A stretch of DNA of 64,000 bases from RGEC01 sp964475595 (GCA_964475595.1 CAYYXG010000009.1:1-64000), one strand, 5' to 3'; shown: positions 17,211-26,280, counted from the first letter of the stretch. Program-made: numbers and translations. Notes: a model not told the origin generated them from the letters alone.

Positions 17211-17875
17211 TATTTTTTATCCAGCACATACGTCAGGTCGGGCATCACCTGCACAATCTGCTCGCGGCTAAGGCCGGTTACATTCAGAAAATACACTTTC
17301 TGGTTTTGAATGTCGCATTGTCCGCCAATCCATGAAACATCTACCATATCATCGCCTTGCACATTTTTTCTGTAGCTGCGCACCGGTATCAGGCAATACC
17401 AGGCAGATGCAAATCCCTGATCATCGGTGGCGGGCGCAATTTTTTGGATGGGACCTGCCAGAATCTTATCGTATTGTGGCCGGTCTTCATCATTCATTTT
17501 CATTCTTTTAATGTAGGCCTGTCGACTTTTATAGAACCGAATGATGGCATCGGGTGTAAATGAGGCCAGTTCTATGTAATTCTTTTCCTGCTCAGCCCTG
17601 CAAAGACGGTTCGCAGCCAGCTGAAATAAACGGGCAAATTTGATGCTGTCTTTGCCGGTTTCATCCCTTCCCGTGGTGTCTTTCAATGCTGGAACCGGAA
17701 TGGAATCAAGTTTTTTTAGTGCAACCGGGTTGTTTTGAATTTCGGGAAGCAGGGCGCCATCTTTACCCTGCAGGGCATTGTGGGTGGTGGTATCAGTAGT
17801 TGTTGAATCCTGGTTGCCGGACTGGCAGGAAAGGAACATGATTGTGCACAAAATGAAAGCGCAGGATAGTTTCAT
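17210..17875 (-). CDS. lipoprotein of unknown function
   Basis: 221 residues from ATG 17875, preferred over an upstream ATG at 17905 because it opens the signal MKLSCAFILCTIMFLSC with lipobox 'MFLSC'. A Thr/Asp-rich linker (STTTDTTTHN) follows the Cys. The folded part contains 'ASFTPDAIIRFYKSR' and 'SWIGGQCDIQNQKVYFLNVT'. I recognise no named family. Monocistronic, between two terminators. Presumably anchored in the envelope. Confidence 0.7.
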   Translation of the reverse strand: MKLSCAFILCTIMFLSCQSGNQDSTTTDTTTHNALQGKDGALLPEIQNNPVALKKLDSIPVPALKDTTGRDETGKDSIKFARLFQLAANRLCRAEQEKNYIELASFTPDAIIRFYKSRQAYIKRMKMNDEDRPQYDKILAGPIQKIAPATDDQGFASAWYCLIPVRSYRKNVQGDDMVDVSWIGGQCDIQNQKVYFLNVTGLSREQIVQVMPDLTYVLDKK

Positions 17876-18051
17876 GTGAGTATAATAACGAAAATGAGAC
17901 CCCATTGATTGCGAAGATAGGACAGAAGCGGCTGATAGGGTGATAATTTATTAAGTGAAATTTGTGCTTCAAGAAACGTATTTTGTCTAATTCACTCCTT
18001 ATAAAATTAAGAACAAGTTTTTAAGAATTAGATTTCCATAACCCATAAAAA

Positions 18052-18075
18052 AAGAGGCACCTTCCAGTGCCTCTT
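18052..18075 (-). terminator. intrinsic terminator of dnaK
   Basis: On the minus strand AAGAGGCAC, a 6-base loop and GTGCCTCTT form a perfect 9-bp stem followed by a run of T, directly after the dnaK stop. Confidence 0.85.
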
Positions 18076-18096
18076 CTCATCATTTACCGTATGGGA

Positions 18097-19995
18097 TTAT
18101 TTCACTTCTTCAAAGTCCACATCTTCTACTTTACCGTCGCTGTCTGATTTTCCTGCACCTTCAGTGCCGGTGGTTTGTTCTGCCTGATTGGCTGCGTTGT
18201 ACATGTCCTGGCTTGCCGCTTCCCATGCTTTGCTGAGTTCGGCCGTTGCCGTTTCAATGGCAGGCAAATCCTTGGATTCGTGCGCTTTTTTGAGCGTTTC
18301 CAAAGCAGATTCAATGGCACTTTTCTTTTCGGCTGGGATTTTATCGCCGTATTCTTTCAGCTGTTTTTCGGTGCTGAAAATCAGTGAATCGGCTGCATTC
18401 AGTTTATCTACTTCTTCACGACGCTTGTTGTCGGCTTCTGCATTTTCCTGTGCCTCCTGCTTCATTTTTTCGATATCTTCCTTGCTTAATCCGCTGCTGG
18501 CTTCAATGCGTATCTTCTGCTCTTTTCCGGTGGCCTTGTCTTTAGCGCTTACACTCAAAATACCATTTGCGTCGATGTCAAAAGTAACCTCAATCTGAGG
18601 TACGCCGCGGGGTGCAGGCGGAACTCCGTCCAGTATGAATTTGCCTATGGTTTTGTTGTCGCGAGCCATGGGTCTTTCACCTTGAAGGATGTGAATCTCA
18701 ACTTGTGGCTGATTATCAGCGGCTGTGCTGAATACTTCGGTTTTCTTGGTTGGGATGGTGGTGTTTGACTCAATCATTTTGGTAAACACACTACCCATGG
18801 TTTCAATACCCAGGCTTAGTGGGGTAACATCCAGCAGCAGTATGTCTTTTACCTCACCGGTGAGAACGCCTCCCTGCAGGGCTGCGCCAATGGCAACTAC
18901 CTCGTCGGGGTTTACGCCTTTACTGGGGGCTTTGCCGAAGAAATCTTCCACCAATTTTTGTATGGCAGGGATACGGGTAGAGCCACCCACGAGAATTACT
19001 TCATCGATTTCGGAAGGATTCATGCCTGCATCTGAGAGGGCCTTTTTGCAGGGCTCCAGGGTTCGCTGGATTAGGGTTGCGGCCAGTTGTTCAAACTTAC
19101 TGCGGGTAAGCTTGCGTACCAGGTGGGCCGGAACTCCGTCTATGGCAGTTATATAGGGCAGATTGATGTCGGTTTCGGTGCTGCTAGACAGCTCGATTTT
19201 GGCCTTTTCAGCTGCTTCTTTCAAGCGCTGCAATGCCATTGGGTCTTTACGCAGATCCAAGTTTTGCTCCGTTTTGAATTCCTCTGCCAGCCAGTCAATG
19301 ATTACCTGATCGAAGTCGTCGCCGCCCAGGTGGGTGTCACCATTGGTGCTTTTTACTTCAAATACACCGTCACCCAGTTCCAGCACGCTGATATCGAACG
19401 TACCACCTCCGAGGTCATATACGGCTATTTTCATATCCTGTCCTTTTTTGTCCATGCCATAGGCAAGGGCAGCAGCGGTAGGTTCATTGATAATACGCTC
19501 AACTTTCAGTCCGGCAATTTCACCGGCTTCTTTGGTAGCTTGTCTCTGTGCATCGTCAAAATAGGCAGGAACGGTCACCACGGCGCGGGTAACTTCCTGT
19601 CCCAGGAAATCTTCTGCTGTTTTCTTCATTTTCTGAAGAACCATTGCGCTAATTTCCTGCGGGGTGTAGGTGCGATCACCGATTTTTACACGGGGAGTAT
19701 CATTGTCACCTTTTACCACTTCATAGCTTACACGTCCGGTTTCAGTCTGTACGTTGGAGAATTTTTCTCCCATAAAACGCTTGATAGATGAAATGGTGTG
19801 CTTAGGGTTGGTGATGGCCTGACGTTTCGCGGGATCACCTACTTTTCTTTCTCCGTTGCCGCCATCCAGAAAGGCAACAATGGAGGGGGTAGTGCGACGT
19901 CCTTCGCTGTTGGCAATCACAACGGGTTCGTTTCCTTCCAATACGGCAACACAGCTATTGGTGGTGCCCAAATCAATACCTATAATTTTACTCAT
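18097..19995 (-). CDS. dnaK: molecular chaperone DnaK (Hsp70)
   Basis: 632 residues, the normal length. The N-terminal ATPase starts 'MSKIIGIDLGTTNSCVAVLE' and contains 'VPAYFDDAQRQATKEAG', 'INEPTAAALAYG', 'DLGGGTFDISVLE' and 'VGGSTRIPAIQ'. The substrate domain holds 'LLLDVTPLSLGIETMG'. A helical lid and a C-terminal tail 'DVDFEEVK' complete it. It folds proteins in the cytosol with DnaJ and GrpE, which are not adjacent here. A weak -7 box (CATTTTTG, minus strand) lies about 30 bases upstream; no CIRCE element is visible in the short upstream region. Confidence 0.98.
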   Translation of the reverse strand: MSKIIGIDLGTTNSCVAVLEGNEPVVIANSEGRRTTPSIVAFLDGGNGERKVGDPAKRQAITNPKHTISSIKRFMGEKFSNVQTETGRVSYEVVKGDNDTPRVKIGDRTYTPQEISAMVLQKMKKTAEDFLGQEVTRAVVTVPAYFDDAQRQATKEAGEIAGLKVERIINEPTAAALAYGMDKKGQDMKIAVYDLGGGTFDISVLELGDGVFEVKSTNGDTHLGGDDFDQVIIDWLAEEFKTEQNLDLRKDPMALQRLKEAAEKAKIELSSSTETDINLPYITAIDGVPAHLVRKLTRSKFEQLAATLIQRTLEPCKKALSDAGMNPSEIDEVILVGGSTRIPAIQKLVEDFFGKAPSKGVNPDEVVAIGAALQGGVLTGEVKDILLLDVTPLSLGIETMGSVFTKMIESNTTIPTKKTEVFSTAADNQPQVEIHILQGERPMARDNKTIGKFILDGVPPAPRGVPQIEVTFDIDANGILSVSAKDKATGKEQKIRIEASSGLSKEDIEKMKQEAQENAEADNKRREEVDKLNAADSLIFSTEKQLKEYGDKIPAEKKSAIESALETLKKAHESKDLPAIETATAELSKAWEAASQDMYNAANQAEQTTGTEGAGKSDSDGKVEDVDFEEVK

Positions 19996-20081
19996 GATTT
20001 CAGTTTAGCCATGATGAAACAACAAAAATGCCAAGCATTAAATTGCCGGTGGCGTATGACGAAATGGCAGTAAGTCTGATT

Positions 20082-21089
20082 TTATGGCAGTATGTTTAAC
20101 GCCTTGGTTTCTGCGTTATTCCTCATGAAAATGATGGATCCACTGTCAAATTTTACTTTATCAATTTTTTGTATACAACGGCTGGCAAAAAGTCCGATTC
20201 CGCCCTGAATATTGCTGAATTCTGCCTGTTTTTGCACAATGCCGATAGAGGGCTCGTTCACTGAAATATAATCTGATAATAGCTGATTGCCCCCATAAAC
20301 CCTGATACCTGCGTATCTCATTCTGTGATACAGGCCGGGATCTGCGGTAATCGTGTTACGCAGAAATTGCAATAATGCCAGCCGGGGAATTTTGTATAGC
20401 ATATTGCTATTGCCTATGGCCGAGGCATTGGTGAGTACATTCCAGGTAGCCACTTTGGTGGTTTTGTTGAATGTGTCATTCACCGGAAACTCATCGTAGG
20501 TGATGTCCATTTTTACATCGTAGGCAAAGCTGTTAGACCCCGCTCTCATACTGATGGTGAGATATTCTGGGGTTACTGCAAAGTTGCTGTTGGAGTCGCG
20601 GAATGGCGATAGAATGTTGGCAGGACCAACCAGATTGGTTTCTGCGCGCACGGTGTTGCCGCTTTTGGGACTAAAGACTTCCAGAATGTATCGTTTACCG
20701 GGATTAAGCGATTTTGTGCCGGAGGTGTTTAAACGGTACAATGGATTTTTATCATTGGCAAACAATCCTGAGTCTTTGGCAATATTCCAAACCCGTGTGA
20801 GGTTATCGTTGAAAGTATTGTCCGTTGACCGAAGAGAAACCATGGCAGAATCCAAATACAAAGAATCGCTGATTTTGGCCACTTGCAGCGCCCCGGTATT
20901 CTCATTGAGAAATGCCTTGGCTACACGGACGAACTGCACGCTGTCATTCACGTTGAGCATGCCATAAACGACCATGGTTTCTTTCCAATCAGCATTGATA
21001 TCCAAATCGTTTTTACAAGAAAACAATGCGATAATCGCCGTAAAAAATGCGGAGATTATGTGGCGGTATGCTGTTGGCAGTTTTTTCAC
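20082..21089 (-). CDS. lipoprotein of unknown function, DUF4249-like
   Basis: 335 residues, GTG start at 21089. The signal ends in 'IIALFSCKND', a lipobox. The mature N-terminus 'MVVYGMLNVNDSVQFVRVAK' and the later 'NPGKRYILEVFSPKSGNTVRA' resemble Bacteroidota lipoproteins of the DUF4249 type, which often go with TonB receptors. No receptor gene adjoins it here. It is divergent from the coiled-coil lectin-fold gene. The assignment is from pattern memory only. Confidence 0.6.
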   Translation of the reverse strand: MKKLPTAYRHIISAFFTAIIALFSCKNDLDINADWKETMVVYGMLNVNDSVQFVRVAKAFLNENTGALQVAKISDSLYLDSAMVSLRSTDNTFNDNLTRVWNIAKDSGLFANDKNPLYRLNTSGTKSLNPGKRYILEVFSPKSGNTVRAETNLVGPANILSPFRDSNSNFAVTPEYLTISMRAGSNSFAYDVKMDITYDEFPVNDTFNKTTKVATWNVLTNASAIGNSNMLYKIPRLALLQFLRNTITADPGLYHRMRYAGIRVYGGNQLLSDYISVNEPSIGIVQKQAEFSNIQGGIGLFASRCIQKIDKVKFDSGSIIFMRNNAETKALNILP

Positions 21090-21116
21090 AACGATGCTGA
21101 AGTCAGCTTTTTGGTC

Positions 21117-21124
21117 TAACTTTG
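21117..21124 (+). promoter_or_regulatory. Bacteroidota -7 box (TAACTTTG)
   Basis: Full match to TAnnTTTG, 17 bases upstream of ATG 21142. It supports the short version of the downstream secreted protein. Confidence 0.6.
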
Positions 21125-21141
21125 CCTTTGCTCCTGCAAAG

Positions 21142-22443
21142 ATGAGGAAAATTATCGGCCTTTGTTGTCTGTTATGCTTTTTTTACCCTGCCCAAACACA
21201 GCAGGTTACCAAAGAGTTTATGAAACTGGTATGGGAAGATAACTTTCAGAAGCTGGAAAATCAATGGGCGCAGCAATCCACGGCCGATAATTTCTTCATA
21301 GGATCGTCAGAAGGTTTTGAGGTATGGCGCAAAAGTAAGAACAATGGCTATTTCATCTTTCCACAAAAGGTGCAGGAGTTCCGTGTTTTCGAGGTTTCGC
21401 TCCAATTTGTGTTTGATGGAAAGGGAGCTTCAGATCAAGCAGCAGGGCTGGTGATGCAAGCACAATCCGACGGTTCCGGGGCGGTAATTGTGGAGGTAAA
21501 CCGGAAAAAACAATTTCGAATTCGCAGGGCTTCATCCCATCGAATAATGCCCGTAAATGAGCCCATTAAGGGTTGGCGGAAGCCTAATAAAAAAATTAAA
21601 GGGGAAACCATTACCCTCACCGTAAAAACCAACGATAAGGTGTATGACCTTTACATTAATGAGGTTTATACCTATTCATTTACAGAAATTGAGTTCTCAA
21701 AAGGATGGATAGGTTTGTATGTGGGGCCGGATACCCGTGTTATCTACAAAAAGCTCACTGTAAAGGTAGACGATGAATCTACCTCACTGCCATCTGAATT
21801 AACCCATTTTCCTGACGATAGAAAATCGTTACATCTGCAGGTGTCAAGATTGAAAGAGGTAATCCAAAAGAAAGATTTACGCATAGCGGAACTCGAAGGT
21901 CAATTGAAGGATCAGACGGGGCTAAATTACAAGGCGGACAGCGTTTTACTGAAGCAATCACAGGAAGCAGTAGCGCGGGTGGATGAATTGGAGATAGAGC
22001 TGGAAAAAGCAAGTGAGGATAAACTGAAACTGGAAAAGGAATTGCTAAAACTGCAACAATTTAAAAATGCGGCTTCAGCGTCTGTGGATGTCAATGTGGC
22101 AGATAATCTCATAAATATTAACGAAGAACTGCGTTTAGAGTTGCAAAAATCTAAAAAGAACATTGAAGAACTGGAGGCCAGTTTACTCAGGCAGCAATCT
22201 CAGGTTGATGGATGGATAAAAAAGCTGAACCAAATGGAGAACACCACGGAAGATTTTAAGAACAATGTTCAGTTTCAGCGTGGGTTGCTGATTCAAAAGG
22301 ACAGCATCATACGCGAGCAGCAAAAGACCATTGATAAGCTGGAGAAAGCAGCGAAAGAATTGGAAAAGGATAGAAAAAAAGCAACTGTTCCGGCGAAAAA
22401 AGAGAAAGAAGTAAAAAAAGAGAACCTGTTTGATGAAAACTAA
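21142..22443 (+). CDS. secreted protein with lectin-like domain and long C-terminal coiled coil
   Basis: 433 residues from ATG 21142, which opens a signal peptide (MRKIIGLCCLLCFFYPAQTQ); the frame stays open further upstream but would put the promoter inside the gene. Residues about 22-215 are beta-rich with 'LVWEDNFQKLENQW' and 'KGWIGLYVGPDTRVIYKKLT', resembling concanavalin-type jelly rolls (DUF1080/LamG-like). Residues about 225-425 form a Lys/Glu/Leu-rich coiled coil (KKDLRIAELEGQLKDQ; QKTIDKLEKAAKELEKDRKK) ending in a basic tail. This pairing is unusual for an exported protein. panB follows after 3 bases. Confidence 0.7.
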   Translation: MRKIIGLCCLLCFFYPAQTQQVTKEFMKLVWEDNFQKLENQWAQQSTADNFFIGSSEGFEVWRKSKNNGYFIFPQKVQEFRVFEVSLQFVFDGKGASDQAAGLVMQAQSDGSGAVIVEVNRKKQFRIRRASSHRIMPVNEPIKGWRKPNKKIKGETITLTVKTNDKVYDLYINEVYTYSFTEIEFSKGWIGLYVGPDTRVIYKKLTVKVDDESTSLPSELTHFPDDRKSLHLQVSRLKEVIQKKDLRIAELEGQLKDQTGLNYKADSVLLKQSQEAVARVDELEIELEKASEDKLKLEKELLKLQQFKNAASASVDVNVADNLININEELRLELQKSKKNIEELEASLLRQQSQVDGWIKKLNQMENTTEDFKNNVQFQRGLLIQKDSIIREQQKTIDKLEKAAKELEKDRKKATVPAKKEKEVKKENLFDEN

Positions 22444-22446
22444 ACC

Positions 22447-23265
22447 ATGAGTATTCAGAAAAAAGAATTTAAAAAAATTACCACCCATGTGTTGCTTGAG
22501 ATGAAGCAAAAGGGTGAAAAAATTTCGATGCTAACGGCATACGATTTTTCCATGGCCAAGCTGGTAGATCAGGCGGGGATTGATGTGATATTGGTGGGTG
22601 ATAGCGCCAGTAATGTGATGGCCGGGCATGAGACCACGCTGCCCATTACACTCGATCAGATGATATACCATGCATCGTCAGTGGTGCGAGGCATTGACAG
22701 GGCACTGGTGGTGGTTGATTTGCCTTTCGGCAGTTATCAGGGAAATAGCAAAGAGGCGCTGGTCAGTACCATACGAATTATGAAAGAGAGCGGCGCTCAT
22801 GCCGTAAAAATGGAGGGCGGAGAGGAAATTATTGAAAGCATCAAGCGCATTCTCACAGCGGGAGTACCTGTGATGGGGCACCTGGGTCTTACCCCACAAA
22901 GTATTTATAAGTTTGGCACTTATGCAGTGCGCGCTACTGAGGAGGAAGAGGCCGAAAAACTCATTCACGACAGTAAGTTGTTGGAAGAGGCGGGATGTTT
23001 TGCCTTAGTATTAGAAAAAATACCCAGTAAGCTGGCCAAACGGGTGGCTGAAAATTTAACCATTCCAGTAATTGGCATTGGTGCTGGTCCTGAGGTAGAC
23101 GGACAGGTGCTGGTTTTGCACGATATGCTGGGGATTAATACCGAGTTTAAGCCTCGATTTCTGCGCAAGTATGCCGATTTGCACGGTATCATCACCGGTG
23201 CAGTGCAGCATTATGTTGATGACGTAAAAAGGAAGGATTTTCCCAACGAAAGGGAACAATATTAA
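22447..23265 (+). CDS. panB: 3-methyl-2-oxobutanoate hydroxymethyltransferase
   Basis: 272 residues, full length. 'ISMLTAYDFSMAKLVDQAG', 'VILVGDSASNVMAGHETTLP', 'VKMEGGEEI', 'VMGHLGLTPQSIYKFG' and 'ITIPVIGIGAGPEVDGQVLV'-like segments are diagnostic. It transfers a hydroxymethyl group from methylene-tetrahydrofolate to ketoisovalerate, the first step of pantothenate (CoA) synthesis. It follows the lectin-fold gene by 3 bases, so it probably shares that transcript despite no clear functional link. Convergent with the transaldolase gene, 2 bases apart. Confidence 0.95.
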   Translation: MSIQKKEFKKITTHVLLEMKQKGEKISMLTAYDFSMAKLVDQAGIDVILVGDSASNVMAGHETTLPITLDQMIYHASSVVRGIDRALVVVDLPFGSYQGNSKEALVSTIRIMKESGAHAVKMEGGEEIIESIKRILTAGVPVMGHLGLTPQSIYKFGTYAVRATEEEEAEKLIHDSKLLEEAGCFALVLEKIPSKLAKRVAENLTIPVIGIGAGPEVDGQVLVLHDMLGINTEFKPRFLRKYADLHGIITGAVQHYVDDVKRKDFPNEREQY

Positions 23266-23267
23266 GA

Positions 23268-23924
23268 TTAGCCGTTGGCCTTTTTATGGTCGGCCAGGAA
23301 CTGAGCCAGTCCGATATCCGTAAGAGGGTGCTTGAACAGACCCAAAATGGCACTGAGCGGGCAGGTTACTACATCGGCACCGGCCTGGGCACTTTTCACA
23401 ATATGTAAAGGATTGCGAACACTGGCGGCCAGAATTTCGGTTTCATAACCCTGTATGGAATAGATTTCCGCAATTTGCTGAATCAATTCTATTCCGTCCC
23501 AGCTGCTGTCATCGAGGCGACCTATAAATGGCGACAAATAGGTGGCACCGGCTTTGGCTGCCAATATGGCTTGTCCTGAACTGAATACCAGTGTGCAGTT
23601 GGTGCGAATTCCTTTTTTGGTAAAGTGTGAAATGGCTTTTACTCCGTCTACGATCATGGGTACTTTCACCACAATGTTGGGGTGAAGTCCGGCCAGCCGC
23701 TCACCTTCATCAACCATGCCCTTGAAATCGGTGGAGATGACCTCTGCGCTTACATCTCCGTCTACAATGTTGCAGATGGCTTTGTAGTGATTAAGTACAT
23801 TGTCATGTCCGGTAATTCCCTCTTTGGCCATGAGGGTTGGATTGGTGGTTACACCGTCAAGAATGCCGAGTTCATTGGCTTCGCGAATCTGATCGAGGTT
23901 GGCTGTGTCGATGAAGAATTTCAT
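23268..23924 (-). CDS. tal: transaldolase of the small TalC/FSA-like type
   Basis: 218 residues, TIM barrel. 'MKFFIDTANLDQIREANELG' and 'GVTTNPTLMAKEG' open it; the Schiff-base Lys is in 'NIVVKVPM'. Fructose-6-phosphate aldolase and transaldolase share this fold. The 'CTLVFSSGQA' segment has Phe where aldolases have Tyr, and 'STDFKGMVDEGERLA' keeps an acidic residue, so transaldolase activity in the pentose phosphate pathway is more likely. It has its own perfect -7 box 7 bases before the ATG. Confidence 0.9.
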   Translation of the reverse strand: MKFFIDTANLDQIREANELGILDGVTTNPTLMAKEGITGHDNVLNHYKAICNIVDGDVSAEVISTDFKGMVDEGERLAGLHPNIVVKVPMIVDGVKAISHFTKKGIRTNCTLVFSSGQAILAAKAGATYLSPFIGRLDDSSWDGIELIQQIAEIYSIQGYETEILAASVRNPLHIVKSAQAGADVVTCPLSAILGLFKHPLTDIGLAQFLADHKKANG

Positions 23925-23931
23925 GTTGTGG

Positions 23932-23939
23932 CAAAATTA
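23932..23939 (-). promoter_or_regulatory. Bacteroidota -7 box (TAATTTTG) for transaldolase
   Basis: Full match to TAnnTTTG on the minus strand, 7 bases before the ATG at 23924; predicts a leaderless or nearly leaderless mRNA. Confidence 0.65.
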
Positions 23940-23981
23940 GCACCTTTCTGCCGCTTGGCATTTGTGGACAACCGGAATTTA

Positions 23982-24623
23982 TCACCAACTTTTCACCCGA
24001 TAAAAAATGTGCAGGCCACCAAATGCCTGGCTCAGTCCGTAATCATAACCGGTGCGATTGGTGCTGTTTAGCCGCAGACCACCTTCTACTTTTAGGTGAA
24101 TGGGGATTTTGAGTGGGGTGTAGTGAAAGGAAAGTCCAAACTGCGGCATATAGCGGCTTTGCGGCCATTGCCGCTCCGTGATAATGCCATTGCTGAATAC
24201 TTCTGTGCCGCTTTCCTTGAATATACCCTGAAGACCAAACCAAATGGCCGGATTGAAGCGGGGTTTGTCGTTGAATTTAAGTTCTCCAATAGCATTTACG
24301 GTCCATAGTCGCAAACTTGCCTGATACAAAATGCTATTGCCGGAGCGGATGTCGGGGCGGTAGTTTACCTCGCCAAAACCCATGGATATATTGGCATTAA
24401 ATAAGTGCGAAATTGAACTTTGAACCGATAAACCTGCCGAATAGGCATTGTTAATTCTGTCTGAATAAAAACTGCCCAGTTCCTCGTTTGCATAATAGCG
24501 ATAGAAATTCGTTTCGCCCCTTCCGTAAATCCCAATACTGATATCCTCCGGGATAGAATTAATTTGGGCTAGTAACCTGATGTTAATCATCAGCATGGGA
24601 AGTAACAGCCAAATGTTCCTCAT
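23982..24623 (-). CDS. secreted outer-membrane barrel-like protein of unknown function
   Basis: 213 residues with a signal peptide ending 'MINIRLLAQ'. Alternating aromatic strands such as 'DISIGIYGRGETNFYRYY', 'FNANISMGFGEVNYRP' and 'YMPQFGLSFHYTPLK' suggest a small barrel, ending 'FGGLHIFYRVKSW' with a terminal aromatic residue as expected for outer-membrane insertion. It overlaps the upstream SRPBCC gene by 4 bases (ATGA) and is co-translated with it. No named family recognised. Confidence 0.65.
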   Translation of the reverse strand: MRNIWLLLPMLMINIRLLAQINSIPEDISIGIYGRGETNFYRYYANEELGSFYSDRINNAYSAGLSVQSSISHLFNANISMGFGEVNYRPDIRSGNSILYQASLRLWTVNAIGELKFNDKPRFNPAIWFGLQGIFKESGTEVFSNGIITERQWPQSRYMPQFGLSFHYTPLKIPIHLKVEGGLRLNSTNRTGYDYGLSQAFGGLHIFYRVKSW

Positions 24624-25063
24624 AGTGTTTGAAAATATTTTTGGTAACGGGGCTTTCTAATGGCAAGCATGAACCAGATGGCCGGAAACCAAAACATGGT
24701 AAATAAAGTATTTTTTCCTGAGAAATACACCCTGTCATAAATCATGGTTTGGTTATTTTTTTTCACCACGGCATGAATGTGGCGCCAGTTTTTTAATCCT
24801 GTGGGCAAAGTATGACCTTCATCTGTGAAGCACCAGAAGTTTTTTTTGCTGCAAACCCGGGTGATGACGCCTGTCCAAAGCGTGGAGGTAAAAAGAGATT
24901 CTACCCGCATTTTCATTCCGGCCCCGACAAATAAGCCATCAAATTGTTCAATTTTTACAGTTATACCGGGGGGATTCAGGGTTTCCAGTAACTTTTGATC
25001 AAAACCATCCCTTACTTTCTCAAATGAACATTTTACGGCCGTTTTTAGGGTGATTTGAATCAT
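24620..25063 (-). CDS. SRPBCC (START/Bet v1-like) ligand-binding family protein
   Basis: 147 residues. The pattern of strand, helix and 'GAGMKMRVESLFTSTLWTGV', then 'WCFTDEGHTLPTGLKNWRHI', fits the SRPBCC helix-grip fold, which binds hydrophobic ligands. The C-terminus has a hydrophobic stretch (LFTMFWFPAIWFMLAI) followed by a basic tail. No signal peptide. Divergent from queD/folE and coupled to the small barrel gene. Exact function unknown. Confidence 0.6.
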   Translation of the reverse strand: MIQITLKTAVKCSFEKVRDGFDQKLLETLNPPGITVKIEQFDGLFVGAGMKMRVESLFTSTLWTGVITRVCSKKNFWCFTDEGHTLPTGLKNWRHIHAVVKKNNQTMIYDRVYFSGKNTLFTMFWFPAIWFMLAIRKPRYQKYFQTL

Positions 25064-25140
25064 TTATGTGTTTGAAATAAAACTTTTTTCAGGCGATTTG
25101 GTTTTTATAGTACGGTTTTTGCACTGAAACATTAAACAAA

Positions 25141-25563
25141 ATGGCAAATTGGGTATCGGTAACGCGCACAGCACAATTTAATGCAGCACACAGGTTGCAC
25201 GTGGCGGAGTGGAGCGACGAAAAAAACCGCGAGTTTTTTGGTTTGTGTAACAATCCCAATTACCACGGACATAACTACGAACTCCATGTCACCGTTTCCG
25301 GTCCGTTGGATCCTGTTTCCGGTTACCTTTTGGATATGAAGACTTTAAAGGACTGGATTGAGCAGGATGTAGAGCGTGCTTTCGACCACCGAAATTTGAA
25401 TCTGGATACCGAGGAGTTTAAAAATCTCAATCCTACTGCAGAAAATATGGCGGTGGTTATTTGGGAAAAGCTGAAAAAGCGGTTACAGCCAGACATGAAA
25501 CTAAAAATAAAATTATTTGAAACCCCCCGTAACTTTGTAGAATTTGATGGAACACAATCATAA
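25141..25563 (+). CDS. queD: 6-carboxy-tetrahydropterin synthase (QueD/PTPS family)
   Basis: 140 residues. Zinc ligands are in 'FNAAHRLH' and 'NYHGHNYELHV', the catalytic Cys in 'FGLCNNPNYHG', and 'AFDHRNLNLD' carries the catalytic Asp-His. The C-terminal 'KIKLFETPRNFVEF' holds the substrate-binding Glu. It converts dihydroneopterin triphosphate, the product of FolE, to carboxy-tetrahydropterin for queuosine. The folE gene overlaps its end, giving a two-step module, and tgt elsewhere in the window uses the pathway end product. A biopterin-type activity cannot be excluded. Confidence 0.9.
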   Translation: MANWVSVTRTAQFNAAHRLHVAEWSDEKNREFFGLCNNPNYHGHNYELHVTVSGPLDPVSGYLLDMKTLKDWIEQDVERAFDHRNLNLDTEEFKNLNPTAENMAVVIWEKLKKRLQPDMKLKIKLFETPRNFVEFDGTQS

Positions 25564-26221
25564 ACATAATCACGATATGCTGGGCGATGACCATGTGGGT
25601 ACCAATATGGAAACCCCACTGAGGCCCGATGCATTCCAAATGGATAATGAGCTGAAAATAGAGCTTATAGCCAAGCATTTTACCGAAATCATGCACATTT
25701 TAGGTCTGGATTTAAGTGATGAAAGCCTCAAGGGCACTCCACTTAGAGTAGCCAAAATGTTTGTCAATGAGCAATTCAAAGGCCTCGATCCGGAAAATCG
25801 TCCGCATCCTACCTTGTTTGAAAATGGTTTCAAATACAAGGAAATGCTGGTGGAAAAAGACATTCATTTCTTCAGTACCTGCGAACATCACTTTGTTCCT
25901 ATTATGGGTAAAGCCCATCTGGCCTATGTGAGCAGCGGTAAAGTAATCGGATTGAGCAAGCTCAATCGCATTGTGGATTATTATGCCAAACGTCCTCAGG
26001 TGCAGGAAAGAATGACCGTTCAGATTGCCAATGAATTGATGGATGTGTTGGAAACCCCTGACGTGGCGGTAATTATAGATGCAAGGCATCTTTGTGTGGC
26101 CAGCCGGGGAATTAAAGATATCAGCAGTGCCACAGTCACCTCAAGCTATCATGGCAAGTTCAATGATCCACAGGTGCGTGCCGAACTGTTAAAATATATT
26201 GAGATGAACGGCTCTGAATAA
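25547..26221 (+). CDS. folE: GTP cyclohydrolase I
   Basis: 224 residues from ATG 25547 (a TTG one codon earlier is also possible), overlapping queD by 17 bases. Zinc ligands are in 'FFSTCEHHFVP' and 'HLCVASRGI'; 'GLSKLNRIVDYYAKRPQVQE' and 'VTSSYHGKF' are family motifs. It makes dihydroneopterin triphosphate from GTP for folate and queuosine. The N-terminus is His-rich (HNHKHNHD), a possible metal-binding extension not needed for catalysis. A strong terminator follows. Confidence 0.95.
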   Translation: MEHNHKHNHDMLGDDHVGTNMETPLRPDAFQMDNELKIELIAKHFTEIMHILGLDLSDESLKGTPLRVAKMFVNEQFKGLDPENRPHPTLFENGFKYKEMLVEKDIHFFSTCEHHFVPIMGKAHLAYVSSGKVIGLSKLNRIVDYYAKRPQVQERMTVQIANELMDVLETPDVAVIIDARHLCVASRGIKDISSATVTSSYHGKFNDPQVRAELLKYIEMNGSE

Positions 26222-26250
26222 GGGTTGTTTTTTCTATAGTGTTGTTTGTA

Positions 26251-26280
26251 AAATAAAGGCGCCATTAGGCGCCTTTATTT
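26251..26280. terminator. bidirectional intrinsic terminator after folE
   Basis: A perfect 13-bp inverted repeat (AAATAAAGGCGCC, loop ATTA, GGCGCCTTTATTT) with A/T-rich flanks. It can serve both folE and the convergent endonuclease-like gene. Confidence 0.85.

Noticed and set aside
19087..19791. 234-codon open frame antisense to dnaK
   Set aside because: A classic shadow of dnaK codon usage; no promoter or domain.
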